This document shows positions 1-5,921 of a stretch of DNA of 7,426 bases, one piece after another. Each line of letters starts with the position of its first letter. Positions within the stretch are counted from its first letter, which is position 1. The position numbers and the translations under genes were made by a program. The notes beneath the pieces are model-generated. The model ran no database searches, had not been told where the DNA came from, and saw nothing but the letters and a program-made list of their open reading frames with translations. Source of the stretch: an uncultured Lachnospiraceae bacterium (GTDB lineage: Bacteria; Bacillota; Clostridia; Lachnospirales; Lachnospiraceae). The stretch spans positions 1 through 7,426 of the forward strand of contig CAMOQY010000067.1 in the NCBI GenBank assembly GCA_946623295.1, written 5' to 3'.

Positions 1-354
1 GTCATCGCAGTGCCAGGACTTGTAAAACGTCCCGGCAAGCTCTCCGCCGCAGGCCACACAGGCGCAGTTAAAAAGCTCTCCATCGCGCTCTGCGGGCACG
101 CCGAATACGATCGCGGCGCTGATCTGCGCGCTCTCGCGCACGATCCTGTCAACGGCCTTTGCGGCAGCTGAAATCAGCGTGTCCTGAAAGAACAGGTCGC
201 CGCAGGTATATCCCGTGACTGAAAGCTCGGGAAAGACGACCAGAGACGCGCCTTCACCGGCAGCCTGCGCGGCCGCCCTGATGATCTCGTCGGCGTTTTT
301 CTCCGGATCCGCTATGCAGACCTTCGGACTGACACAAGCAATCTGTAACTTCAT
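1..354 (-). CDS. nadE: Glutamine-dependent NAD+ synthetase, N-terminal part of the nitrilase-like amidase domain (cut by window edge)
   Basis: These 118 residues start at an ATG at 354 and run open to base 1, so only the beginning of the gene is visible. The product matches the carbon-nitrogen hydrolase (glutaminase) domain of glutamine-dependent NAD+ synthetase, which frees ammonia from glutamine so that the C-terminal synthetase domain can amidate deamido-NAD. The family signature FPELSVTGYTCGDLF is at residues 41-55, with the presumed catalytic Glu at residue 43. Lys112 lies 69 residues after it, where I expect the catalytic Lys of the Glu-Lys-Cys triad. The nucleophilic Cys and the whole synthetase domain lie outside the window. 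One oddity: the residues around the Lys read TFYKSWHCDD, where NadE proteins usually have a PKxxLPNY-like stretch. The gene starts 14 bases after the M18 peptidase gene and is probably co-transcribed with it. A stand-alone nitrilase-family amidase is the alternative, but GYTCGDLF strongly favours NadE. Confidence 0.85.
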   Translation of the reverse strand, partial: MKLQIACVSPKVCIADPEKNADEIIRAAAQAAGEGASLVVFPELSVTGYTCGDLFFQDTLISAAAKAVDRIVRESAQISAAIVFGVPAERDGELFNCACVACGGELAGTFYKSWHCDD

Positions 355-357
355 TTT

Positions 358-365
358 ATCACCCC
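358..365 (-). promoter_or_regulatory. Ribosome binding site of nadE
   Basis: Read on the minus strand this is GGGGTGAT, whose GGTGAT part matches the extended Shine-Dalgarno consensus. It ends three bases before the ATG at 354. It lies wholly in the short gap after the TGA of the upstream peptidase gene, which supports this start and suggests the two genes share a transcript. Confidence 0.6.
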
Positions 366-368
366 GGA

Positions 369-1754
369 TCAGGCGTTCTTTATGAAAGCCTTGTATCCCT
401 TAACTGCCTCGTAGATATCCGCCTTGCTGGCGATCTCAAAGGGCGCGTGCATATTCAGCACGGCAATACCGGAATCGATGACCTCCATGCCGTAATTTGC
501 AAGGATGTACGCGATCGTTCCGCCGCCGCCCTGGTCGACCTTGCCAAGCTCGGATATCTGCCAGGCTACGCCGTTTTCATCAAGTATATTGCGCAGCGCC
601 GCAACGTATTCGGCCGGAGCGTCGTTTGATCCGGACTTGCCGCGGGCACCCGTATATTTATTAAAGCAGAGACCGCGTCCCAGATACGCCGCATTCTTTT
701 TCTCAAAAGCGGACGCATAGGTGGGATCGTAGCCTGCGCTGACGTCGGATGAAAGCATGCGGGAATTCTGCATGGCTCTCTTTAACGTGAGCTCGCTGTA
801 GCTTCCCGAGAGAGCGATCAGCTCGGCTACGCAGTTCTCGAAAAATCTGGAATGCATACCTGTAGCTCCCACGCTTCCGATCTCTTCCTTGTCGACGAGC
901 AGACATACACCCGTCTTGTCGAGCTTGTCAGTCTCTATAAAGGCTTCAAGAGACGTATAGGCGCAGATACGGTCATCTTGACCGTAGCCCATGATCATGC
1001 TGCGGTCAAGGCCCATATCCCTTGCGGGACCCGCAGGAACCACCTCAAATTCGGCAGATATAAAATCCTCTTCGTCCATGCCGTATTTTTCCTTGAGGAC
1101 GGCAAGGATGTTTTTCTTTACGAGCTCCTTCTCACCGTCTTTTCCCTTTACGGGACGGCTGCCGATCATGATATCAAGGTCCTCGCCCTCGATGACGACG
1201 GCGCCCTTCTTTTCCATCTGATCCTTGGCAAGGTGGATGAGCAGATCGGTAACGCCGACTACGGGATCGGAAGGATCCTCGCCGATGACGACGTTTCTCA
1301 CACTTCCGTCCTTAAAGGCGACCGTGCCGTGAAGCGCCATGGGCAGAGTGACCCACTGATATTTCTTGACGCCGCCGTAATAATGCGTATCGAGCAGCAC
1401 GAAGTCGGTATCCTCATAGAGAGGGTTGGGCTTCAGATCAAGCCTCGGCGAGTCGATATGGGCTCCGAGAATGTTCATTCCCTCCTCGAGAGGCTTTTTG
1501 CCGATATTAAAAAGAACGAGCGATTTGCCCATGATCTGAGCATAGATCTTGTCGCCCGCTTTCAGCTTTTTTCCGGCGGAAACAAACTGATCGAGAGGCT
1601 TGTAGCCTTTCTTCTCGGCCAGCTCTATCGACCTGCATACGCACTCGCGCTCTGTCTTGCAGTCGCTTATGAATTTCCTGTAGCGCTCCGCAAGCTGATC
1701 AACTGCCTTAAGCTCTTTGGCTCCGTAACCGAGCCACGCGTTTTTTCTTTCCAT
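369..1754 (-). CDS. M18 family metalloaminopeptidase (aspartyl-aminopeptidase type)
   Basis: The product is a cytosolic dinuclear-zinc aminopeptidase that removes N-terminal residues, in this family often acidic ones, from peptides. The chosen start at 1754 gives 461 residues, a normal length for M18. An in-frame ATG eight codons upstream (1778) is rejected because a perfect AAGGAGG lies five bases before the ATG at 1754 and would fall inside the longer version. Visible motifs are GAHIDSPR (His99, Asp101; first metal ligand), GYGQDDR (Asp260 or 261, the bridging ligand), VDKEEIGS (Glu290 as general base and Glu291 as ligand), SSDVSAG (Asp337), a glycine-rich DQGGGGT at 408-414, and NMHAPFE (His436), so the full metal-site set appears intact. 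Ligand assignment is by analogy with the eukaryotic aspartyl aminopeptidases. Substrate preference cannot be read from the sequence. The gene follows the efp terminator hairpin and precedes nadE by 14 bases. I see no convincing promoter in front of it. Confidence 0.93.
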   Translation of the reverse strand: MERKNAWLGYGAKELKAVDQLAERYRKFISDCKTERECVCRSIELAEKKGYKPLDQFVSAGKKLKAGDKIYAQIMGKSLVLFNIGKKPLEEGMNILGAHIDSPRLDLKPNPLYEDTDFVLLDTHYYGGVKKYQWVTLPMALHGTVAFKDGSVRNVVIGEDPSDPVVGVTDLLIHLAKDQMEKKGAVVIEGEDLDIMIGSRPVKGKDGEKELVKKNILAVLKEKYGMDEEDFISAEFEVVPAGPARDMGLDRSMIMGYGQDDRICAYTSLEAFIETDKLDKTGVCLLVDKEEIGSVGATGMHSRFFENCVAELIALSGSYSELTLKRAMQNSRMLSSDVSAGYDPTYASAFEKKNAAYLGRGLCFNKYTGARGKSGSNDAPAEYVAALRNILDENGVAWQISELGKVDQGGGGTIAYILANYGMEVIDSGIAVLNMHAPFEIASKADIYEAVKGYKAFIKNA

Positions 1755-1759
1755 AAAAA

Positions 1760-1766
1760 CCTCCTT
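1760..1766 (-). promoter_or_regulatory. Ribosome binding site that fixes the M18 peptidase start
   Basis: The minus strand reads AAGGAGG, a full Shine-Dalgarno match, followed by five bases and the ATG at 1754. It decides between two in-frame ATGs (1778 and 1754) in favour of the shorter protein. Confidence 0.8.
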
Positions 1767-1820
1767 AAAACAAAGCAAATAACAGCGTGCTCCGCTGCTA
1801 TCGGGTGAAATAAAGTAATA

Positions 1821-1846
1821 AGGGATACACCTTACGGCGTATCCCT
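1821..1846 (-). terminator. Probable intrinsic terminator after efp
   Basis: On the minus strand the arms AGGGATACGCC and GGTGTATCCCT pair over 11 positions, with one G-U pair, around a GUAA loop, which is a GNRA-type tetraloop. The stem begins 16 bases after the efp TAA. It is followed by a U-rich but not uninterrupted stretch, TATTACTTTATTT. The hairpin is strong and the tail only fair, so termination may be partial and allow readthrough into the peptidase gene. Read in the other direction the tail is much weaker. Confidence 0.65.
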
Positions 1847-1862
1847 CTGAAAGTATTATGCT

Positions 1863-2420
1863 TTATGCTCTTGAAAGATACTCGCCTGTCCTGGTGTCGA
1901 TCTTTACTACGTCACCTTCGTTTACAAAGAGAGGAACGGCGATCTGAGCGCCTGTCTCGACCGTAGCGGGCTTGGTCGCGCCGGTAGCGGTGTTGCCCTT
2001 AAAACCGGGCTCGGTAGCGGTGATCGCAAGCTCGACGAAAAGCGGAGGCTCGACGGAAAAGACGTTGCCCTTGTGTGAGCAGATCTTGACGACTTCGTTT
2101 TCCTTTACGAACTTGAGGGAATCGCCGATCTGATCCGCGGTAAGCGAGATCTGCTCGAAGGTATCCTGATCCATAAAGTAATAAAGATCACCGTCGTTGT
2201 AGAGATACTGCATATTGACACGGTCAATGCGCGCCTCTTCAAACTTTTCGGTAGGACGGAAGGAGTTTTCGATAACGCCTCCGCTTATGATGTTTTTGAG
2301 CTTGGTGCGCACGAAAGCGGCGCCCTTGCCGGGCTTAACATGCTGGAACTCGATGATCTGCCAGATGCCGTTCTCATACTCGATGGTGATACCGTTTTTA
2401 AAATCTCCTGCTGTTACCAT
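1863..2420 (-). CDS. efp: Translation elongation factor P (EF-P)
   Basis: EF-P binds ribosomes stalled between the P and E sites and promotes peptide bond formation at consecutive prolines. The 185 residues match the usual family length and three-domain layout: a KOW-like N-terminal domain (about 1-62) and two OB-fold domains (about 65-125 and 130-185). The loop HVKPGKGAAF places Lys32 at the tip that reaches the peptidyl-transferase centre; in many bacteria this Lys carries a modification. The context KPGKG is shared by lysine-type EF-Ps, but the modifying enzyme, if any, is not in this window. The C-terminal signature around VNEGDVVKIDTRTGEYLSR (about 166-184) is intact. A GAGGAG at 2429-2434, eight bases upstream, supports the ATG at 2420. 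The gene appears to have its own promoter and a downstream hairpin terminator, so it may be transcribed on its own. Confidence 0.97.
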   Translation of the reverse strand: MVTAGDFKNGITIEYENGIWQIIEFQHVKPGKGAAFVRTKLKNIISGGVIENSFRPTEKFEEARIDRVNMQYLYNDGDLYYFMDQDTFEQISLTADQIGDSLKFVKENEVVKICSHKGNVFSVEPPLFVELAITATEPGFKGNTATGATKPATVETGAQIAVPLFVNEGDVVKIDTRTGEYLSRA

Positions 2421-2455
2421 AAATGTTTCTCCTCATGTGTATTTACATCTGTTCC

Positions 2456-2484
2456 ATTTTATAATACATCGCATTAACTTGCAA
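2456..2484 (-). promoter_or_regulatory. Likely housekeeping (sigma-70/SigA type) promoter of efp
   Basis: On the minus strand a TTGCAA (2479-2484, four of six matches to TTGACA) is separated by exactly 17 bases from TAAAAT (2456-2461, five of six matches to TATAAT). Transcription would start near 2449-2450, about 30 bases before the efp ATG and ahead of its GAGGAG ribosome binding site. The -35 element lies within the palindrome CTTGCAAG (2478-2485), which may be chance. The assignment rests on consensus matching and position only. Confidence 0.55.
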
Positions 2485-2492
2485 GCTGTTTT

Positions 2493-2528
2493 GCGGAAAA
2501 ACAGGCGGCGGCGCATAGTTTTTGCCGC
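2493..2528 (-). repeat. Imperfect inverted repeat after the phosphatase gene, possible transcript end
   Basis: GCGG-AAAAAC (2493-2502) pairs with GTTTTT-CCGC (2518-2523 plus 2525-2528) with one bulged base at 2524 and a GC-rich loop of 15 bases. It begins six bases after the stop codon of the phosphatase gene. The A/U pairs lie inside the stem and no U tract follows on the minus strand, so it is not a canonical intrinsic terminator. It could stabilise the 3' end of the upstream operon, or be fortuitous. Confidence 0.35.
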
Positions 2529-2534
2529 TCCGTA

Positions 2535-4964
2535 TCATCCCTTGTACTCAAGTATGAGCATCGTTATATCGTCAAACTGCTCCGCGCTGCCCACAAAGCT
2601 GTCCACGTCGGCTCTGACGCCCTCAAGCGTGGCCCTGGCGCCGTCACCGCTGTGAGCGTTGAGATAGGTTTTAAGCCTGTCCTCGCCGTAGAGAGCGTTT
2701 TCCGGATCCGTCGCTTCCGTGACGCCGTCTGTATAGAGATACAGCTTATCTCCGGGAGCAAGCTCCAGCTCCTGTCTGCGGTATTTTACTCCATCCATTC
2801 CCGCAAGCACGAACGAAACCTTTGCCTTAAGATACTCGTAGCCGCTTCCGGCCCTGTAGAGCAGCGGCGGGTTGTGTCCGGCGCTGACAAAATCCACGTG
2901 TCCTGTGGATGTGTCCAGGATGCCTATCCAGACTGTGACAAACATACCTGCCTCATTCGTCTCGCAGAGTTTTTTATTGGCCTCGGTCATGACCTCATCG
3001 AGAGGAAGCCCTGATTCGGCAAGGTTTTTGATCATGGTTTTGGAGGTCATCATAAACATTGCCGCAGGAATACCCTTGCCGGATACGTCGGCGATAAGGA
3101 ACACCAGACGTCCGTCCCGGAGCCTGTAGAAATCGTAGAAATCTCCTCCGACCTCTTTTGCCGTATCCATCGTGGCGTACAGGTCAAAGGACGGCTCGTC
3201 GGGGAAGATCGAGGGCAGCGCCGAATGCTGTATTGATTTGGCAAAGGCAAGCTCCTTGTCGATGCGTGATGCCGCCTCGGCTATATAGTGCTTTAACGTG
3301 TCTACGGTAGAATTTATATCGTCAGAGAGCGAAGCAAACTCTTCGCTTCCGCGTACATTGACGACCGTATCGAGATTTCCGTTGATGATCTTGCCGAGAT
3401 CGTTGTTGACCGTCCTGATATTATCCACAACATGCCTTTTGATAAGCAGGTAGATGAGACAGAACATGGCCGCAAAGACCAGCACCTCCATAAATGAGTT
3501 CACATATACGGAAGCATCGCGCGTGGCAAAGACATCGGCCTCGGGGATCATCGCGAATACGTGATAGCCCTCGACATAATCATACAGGCAGATGCATTTT
3601 TCACCGTAGACAGCAGCCCTGTAGAGCTCTCCCGTTTTCGGCGCGTCCTGCACGGAAAGACCGGATACCGACAGACGGCTGCTTTTTCCGGTCAGCGCAG
3701 TGCTGATGATCCTTTCATTCTCATCGGCGATTATCATGTATCCGTCGGTGCTGATATGCCGGAAGGACGCAAGTCTGCTGACGCGCTTGCCTATATTCTC
3801 CCTGAAGTCCTCGTCACCGAGACCGATCTGTACAAAGCCTCCCCTGAGCATGGACATTCCGACGTATTTTCTGTAGATACTCTGATCGTACGATACCGGG
3901 CCGTATTCCTGAGAGTAGCGTTTTGTTCCGGTGGTAAGGACCATAAACTCGGCAGACTGCGAGCCGGAGTTCATATCAAAGCCGATGAAATCCGGCTCTG
4001 TGCTGTCCGTGATTATCCCGTTGCTGTCAACAATGTTTATCTCGCTTACCTCATATTCCGAGGCGAGCGATTCAAGGCTCCTGTCGATGCCTGATTCCTC
4101 GAATATCCTTATCTTGTCGCAGCGTTCAAAAAGATCCGTATCAAGGGAATCCGTGATCTCGTTTTTTATATCGCTGATATTCTCGCGGAGCAGCGTCTGC
4201 GCGTTGGTGACGGAAGTAGAGGTCTGAAGCAGATAGACAAAAACCGTCGTGATCAGATAAGCAAGCAGGACGCACAAAAGAAGCCTCGCCTGGATCTTGT
4301 TGGATATCCCCCTTGCTCTGTGCTCGCTGTGATGGATACCGCTGCTGATGATGGTGATGATCAGCAGAGAGGCCATTACGGCAAAGGAATTGACGAAGAT
4401 CATGGGCAGGGCGCAGCGCTTTATCACGTCGTAAGCCTGGGCGGTGTCGTTCAGATGCGTAACGAAGACGAGCGAAAGGTGCACGACTTCCATTACCGCT
4501 CCTGTAGCGAAGCCGAGCCCCCAGGTAGGGCGTTTGTTGTCAAAAAGGAATTTACGCAGCGCCCCGGCGTAAAATCCCGCCAGGATAGTGGATATCGTAC
4601 AGGCGAGCCGGGTATACTCTCCCGCTCCCCACATGACGGCAAACCAGCGCTCCACTCCGCCGATAAAACCGGCAATAATGCCGGAGGGCGCACCGAATAT
4701 AAGTCCGGCGCACAGAGGCGCAGCATCGCGCACGTTTATGACTGCTCCGTCGATGAGCACGCCGAACTCGGTCCCGAATACAGACGCCCCGCCGAAGAAA
4801 AGACCTATAATGACCTGCATCGCGGCGTACGGGATCTTTTTTATAAAGCTGAGCCGGCGCAGCAGATAAAAGCCGACCGACAATCCGATGGGGACAAGAC
4901 TGATGACCAGAAGCCTGACGTATACGGCCCAGTCTATTTTCAAATCCAAGCTAAAAAAATCCAT
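2535..4964 (-). CDS. Membrane-anchored SpoIIE/RsbU-type PP2C phosphatase with LytS-like sensor, extracytoplasmic region and HAMP
   Basis: This is a receptor-type serine/threonine phosphatase, probably one that dephosphorylates a STAS-domain anti-anti-sigma factor in a partner-switching pathway. Numbering from the upstream ATG at 4970 (811 residues), about seven hydrophobic segments fall near 17-37, 46-66, 84-105, 120-142, 150-172, 187-209 and 229-249. The GLIFGAPSGIIAGFIGG...R and STILAGFYAG pattern (about 90-136) resembles the 5TM-5TMR_LYT domain of LytS. Residues about 250-488 form an extracytoplasmic region, perhaps Cache-like. A further membrane helix (491-512), a HAMP-like linker (about 512-565) and a short helical stretch (565-585) lead to the catalytic domain (about 590-811). 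Acidic metal ligands are visible in EVGGDFYD (Asp610), IADVSGKG (Asp628), YTDGVTEA (Asp748) and FDDITM (Asp800/801), so it looks active. Two ATGs are possible. The one at 4970 overlaps the yqeG stop as ATGA but directly abuts a GGAG; the one at 4964 sits six bases after that GGAG and is preferred, giving 809 residues. Its ligand and target are unknown. Confidence 0.9.
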   Translation of the reverse strand: MDFFSLDLKIDWAVYVRLLVISLVPIGLSVGFYLLRRLSFIKKIPYAAMQVIIGLFFGGASVFGTEFGVLIDGAVINVRDAAPLCAGLIFGAPSGIIAGFIGGVERWFAVMWGAGEYTRLACTISTILAGFYAGALRKFLFDNKRPTWGLGFATGAVMEVVHLSLVFVTHLNDTAQAYDVIKRCALPMIFVNSFAVMASLLIITIISSGIHHSEHRARGISNKIQARLLLCVLLAYLITTVFVYLLQTSTSVTNAQTLLRENISDIKNEITDSLDTDLFERCDKIRIFEESGIDRSLESLASEYEVSEINIVDSNGIITDSTEPDFIGFDMNSGSQSAEFMVLTTGTKRYSQEYGPVSYDQSIYRKYVGMSMLRGGFVQIGLGDEDFRENIGKRVSRLASFRHISTDGYMIIADENERIISTALTGKSSRLSVSGLSVQDAPKTGELYRAAVYGEKCICLYDYVEGYHVFAMIPEADVFATRDASVYVNSFMEVLVFAAMFCLIYLLIKRHVVDNIRTVNNDLGKIINGNLDTVVNVRGSEEFASLSDDINSTVDTLKHYIAEAASRIDKELAFAKSIQHSALPSIFPDEPSFDLYATMDTAKEVGGDFYDFYRLRDGRLVFLIADVSGKGIPAAMFMMTSKTMIKNLAESGLPLDEVMTEANKKLCETNEAGMFVTVWIGILDTSTGHVDFVSAGHNPPLLYRAGSGYEYLKAKVSFVLAGMDGVKYRRQELELAPGDKLYLYTDGVTEATDPENALYGEDRLKTYLNAHSGDGARATLEGVRADVDSFVGSAEQFDDITMLILEYKG

Positions 4965-4966
4965 AA

Positions 4967-5452
4967 TCATCTCCGAGGCAGAACAAGCCTTTCAAATACT
5001 CTTTTTATCCGGATCTTTAATCTCTCGTGCCCGGGGTCAAGCGGCCTGCACAGATACACACGCAGTCCTGCGTTGTTTGCTCCGAGCACATCGGTAAAAA
5101 GCTGATCACCAAAGCAGGCAGTATTGCTCTTGTCCGTCCCAAGCAGCGCGAGAGCGTCCATAAAGCCTTTTTTGTGCGGCTTTGCTGCCTTGCACAGATA
5201 TCTGCAGCCCATTCCGTCCGCAAAGCTCCTGACGCGGTCTATACCGTTGTTTGAGAGCACCAGACAGGAAAAACCCATTTGCGAAAGACTCCTGATCAGG
5301 CGACGGCTGCGCTCATCGGCAGGGGCATTGTCTCCCACAAGGGTATTGTCTATATCAAAGATCAGCCCCCTGAAGCCTTCGCCGTAAAGACGCTCAAAAT
5401 CAAAGGTATAGACAGAGTCTATCATTTTATAGGGTCGCAGGGCTTTTATCAT
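4967..5452 (-). CDS. yqeG: YqeG family HAD-IIIA type phosphatase
   Basis: This 161-residue protein of the haloacid dehalogenase superfamily is the right size for YqeG, a Firmicutes family related to phosphatidylglycerophosphate phosphatases, whose substrate I cannot infer here. Motif I is FDIDNTLV (Asp33 nucleophile, Asp35 acid/base), motif II is LSNN (Ser67), a conserved Lys is in AAKPHKKGF (Lys91 or Lys94), and motif III is FGDQLFTDVLGANNAG (Asp116, Asp121). There is no large cap insertion, as expected for the class III type. The basic C-terminus (RLKIRIKRVFERLVLPRR) is rich in Arg and Lys. The ATG overlaps the nrdR stop as ATGA, and a GAAGGG inside the end of nrdR lies six bases upstream, so translation is probably coupled. 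The gene ends at 4967, immediately before the start of the phosphatase gene, again consistent with one operon. Confidence 0.9.
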   Translation of the reverse strand: MIKALRPYKMIDSVYTFDFERLYGEGFRGLIFDIDNTLVGDNAPADERSRRLIRSLSQMGFSCLVLSNNGIDRVRSFADGMGCRYLCKAAKPHKKGFMDALALLGTDKSNTACFGDQLFTDVLGANNAGLRVYLCRPLDPGHERLKIRIKRVFERLVLPRR

Positions 5453-5907
5453 TTGCGGCCCTTCTTTGCAAGCTTTTCTATCTCTTTGAGGAAGGTATCC
5501 ACGTCCTTGAATTCCTTGTATACGGAGGCAAAACGCACGTAAGCGACATCGTCGAGCTCTCTGAGAGCATCCATGACCATCTCTCCGACCCTGCTGCTCG
5601 GTATTTCCTTTTCATCAGATGAAAGGATCGTGCTCTCGAGATCGTCTATCATCTCGTTGATCTTTGCCACGGGTATCGGACGCTTGTGGCAGGCCCTGTA
5701 AATGCCTCCCTCGAGCTTTGAACGGTCATACGGCTCCCTGACGTCGTTCTTTTTAATGATCATGGTAGGAATGCTCTCTACCTTTTCATATGTGGTAAAT
5801 CTTTTTCCGCACACCTCGCACTCGCGGCGGCGGCGGATAGCGTTGTTGTCGCTGGGTCTGGAATCAGTGACCTTTGTGTCTTCAGCTCCGCAAAAAGGAC
5901 ATTTCAT
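5449..5907 (-). CDS. nrdR: Transcriptional repressor NrdR (ribonucleotide reductase regulator)
   Basis: NrdR represses ribonucleotide reductase genes when (d)ATP occupancy of its ATP-cone signals sufficient dNTP supply. The 152 residues match the family length. The N-terminal zinc ribbon has Cys3 and Cys6 (MKCPFC) and Cys30 and Cys33 (CEVC), with the conserved arginine run RRRR at 25-28 that contacts DNA. The ATP-cone occupies about residues 46-136, opening with IPTMIIKKNDVREPYDRSKLEGGI, and the C-terminus is lysine-rich. The start at 5907 is fixed by AAGGAGG seven bases upstream. The gene lies 12 bases after prfC and overlaps the next gene by four bases. No ribonucleotide reductase gene is in the window, so its targets are elsewhere; I did not find an NrdR box pair next to it. 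Confidence 0.97.
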   Translation of the reverse strand: MKCPFCGAEDTKVTDSRPSDNNAIRRRRECEVCGKRFTTYEKVESIPTMIIKKNDVREPYDRSKLEGGIYRACHKRPIPVAKINEMIDDLESTILSSDEKEIPSSRVGEMVMDALRELDDVAYVRFASVYKEFKDVDTFLKEIEKLAKKGRK

Positions 5908-5914
5908 GCCGGTA

Positions 5915-5921
5915 CCTCCTT
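5915..5921 (-). promoter_or_regulatory. Ribosome binding site of nrdR, overlapping the prfC stop codon
   Basis: The minus strand reads AAGGAGG, whose two leading A bases are also the last two bases of the prfC TAA (5920-5922). Seven bases separate it from the nrdR ATG. Ribosomes terminating on prfC would sit on this site, which favours translational coupling of the pair. Confidence 0.75.

Noticed and set aside
1755..1778. Eight extra N-terminal residues on the M18 peptidase from the ATG at 1778
   Set aside because: The perfect AAGGAGG at 1760-1766 would be inside the coding region; the ATG at 1754 has ideal spacing and gives a normal N-terminus.
852..1808. A long open frame (318 codons) on the plus strand opposite the M18 peptidase
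   Set aside because: It lies antisense to a gene with full catalytic motifs, and its translation resembles no family I recognise; it is a by-product of the codon use of the real gene.
2443..2448. A start-stop pair ATGTAA at the very 5' end of the predicted efp leader, as a minimal upstream ORF
   Set aside because: It has no ribosome binding site, lies almost at the predicted transcription start, and six bases of this kind are expected by chance.
2421..2534. A riboswitch or other structured leader in front of efp
   Set aside because: The predicted leader is only about 30 bases, too short for a known riboswitch, and shows no matching motif.
4320..5105. A 261-codon open frame on the plus strand spanning the start of the phosphatase and the end of yqeG
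   Set aside because: It is antisense to two well-supported genes, of low-complexity hydrophilic composition and without a recognisable domain.
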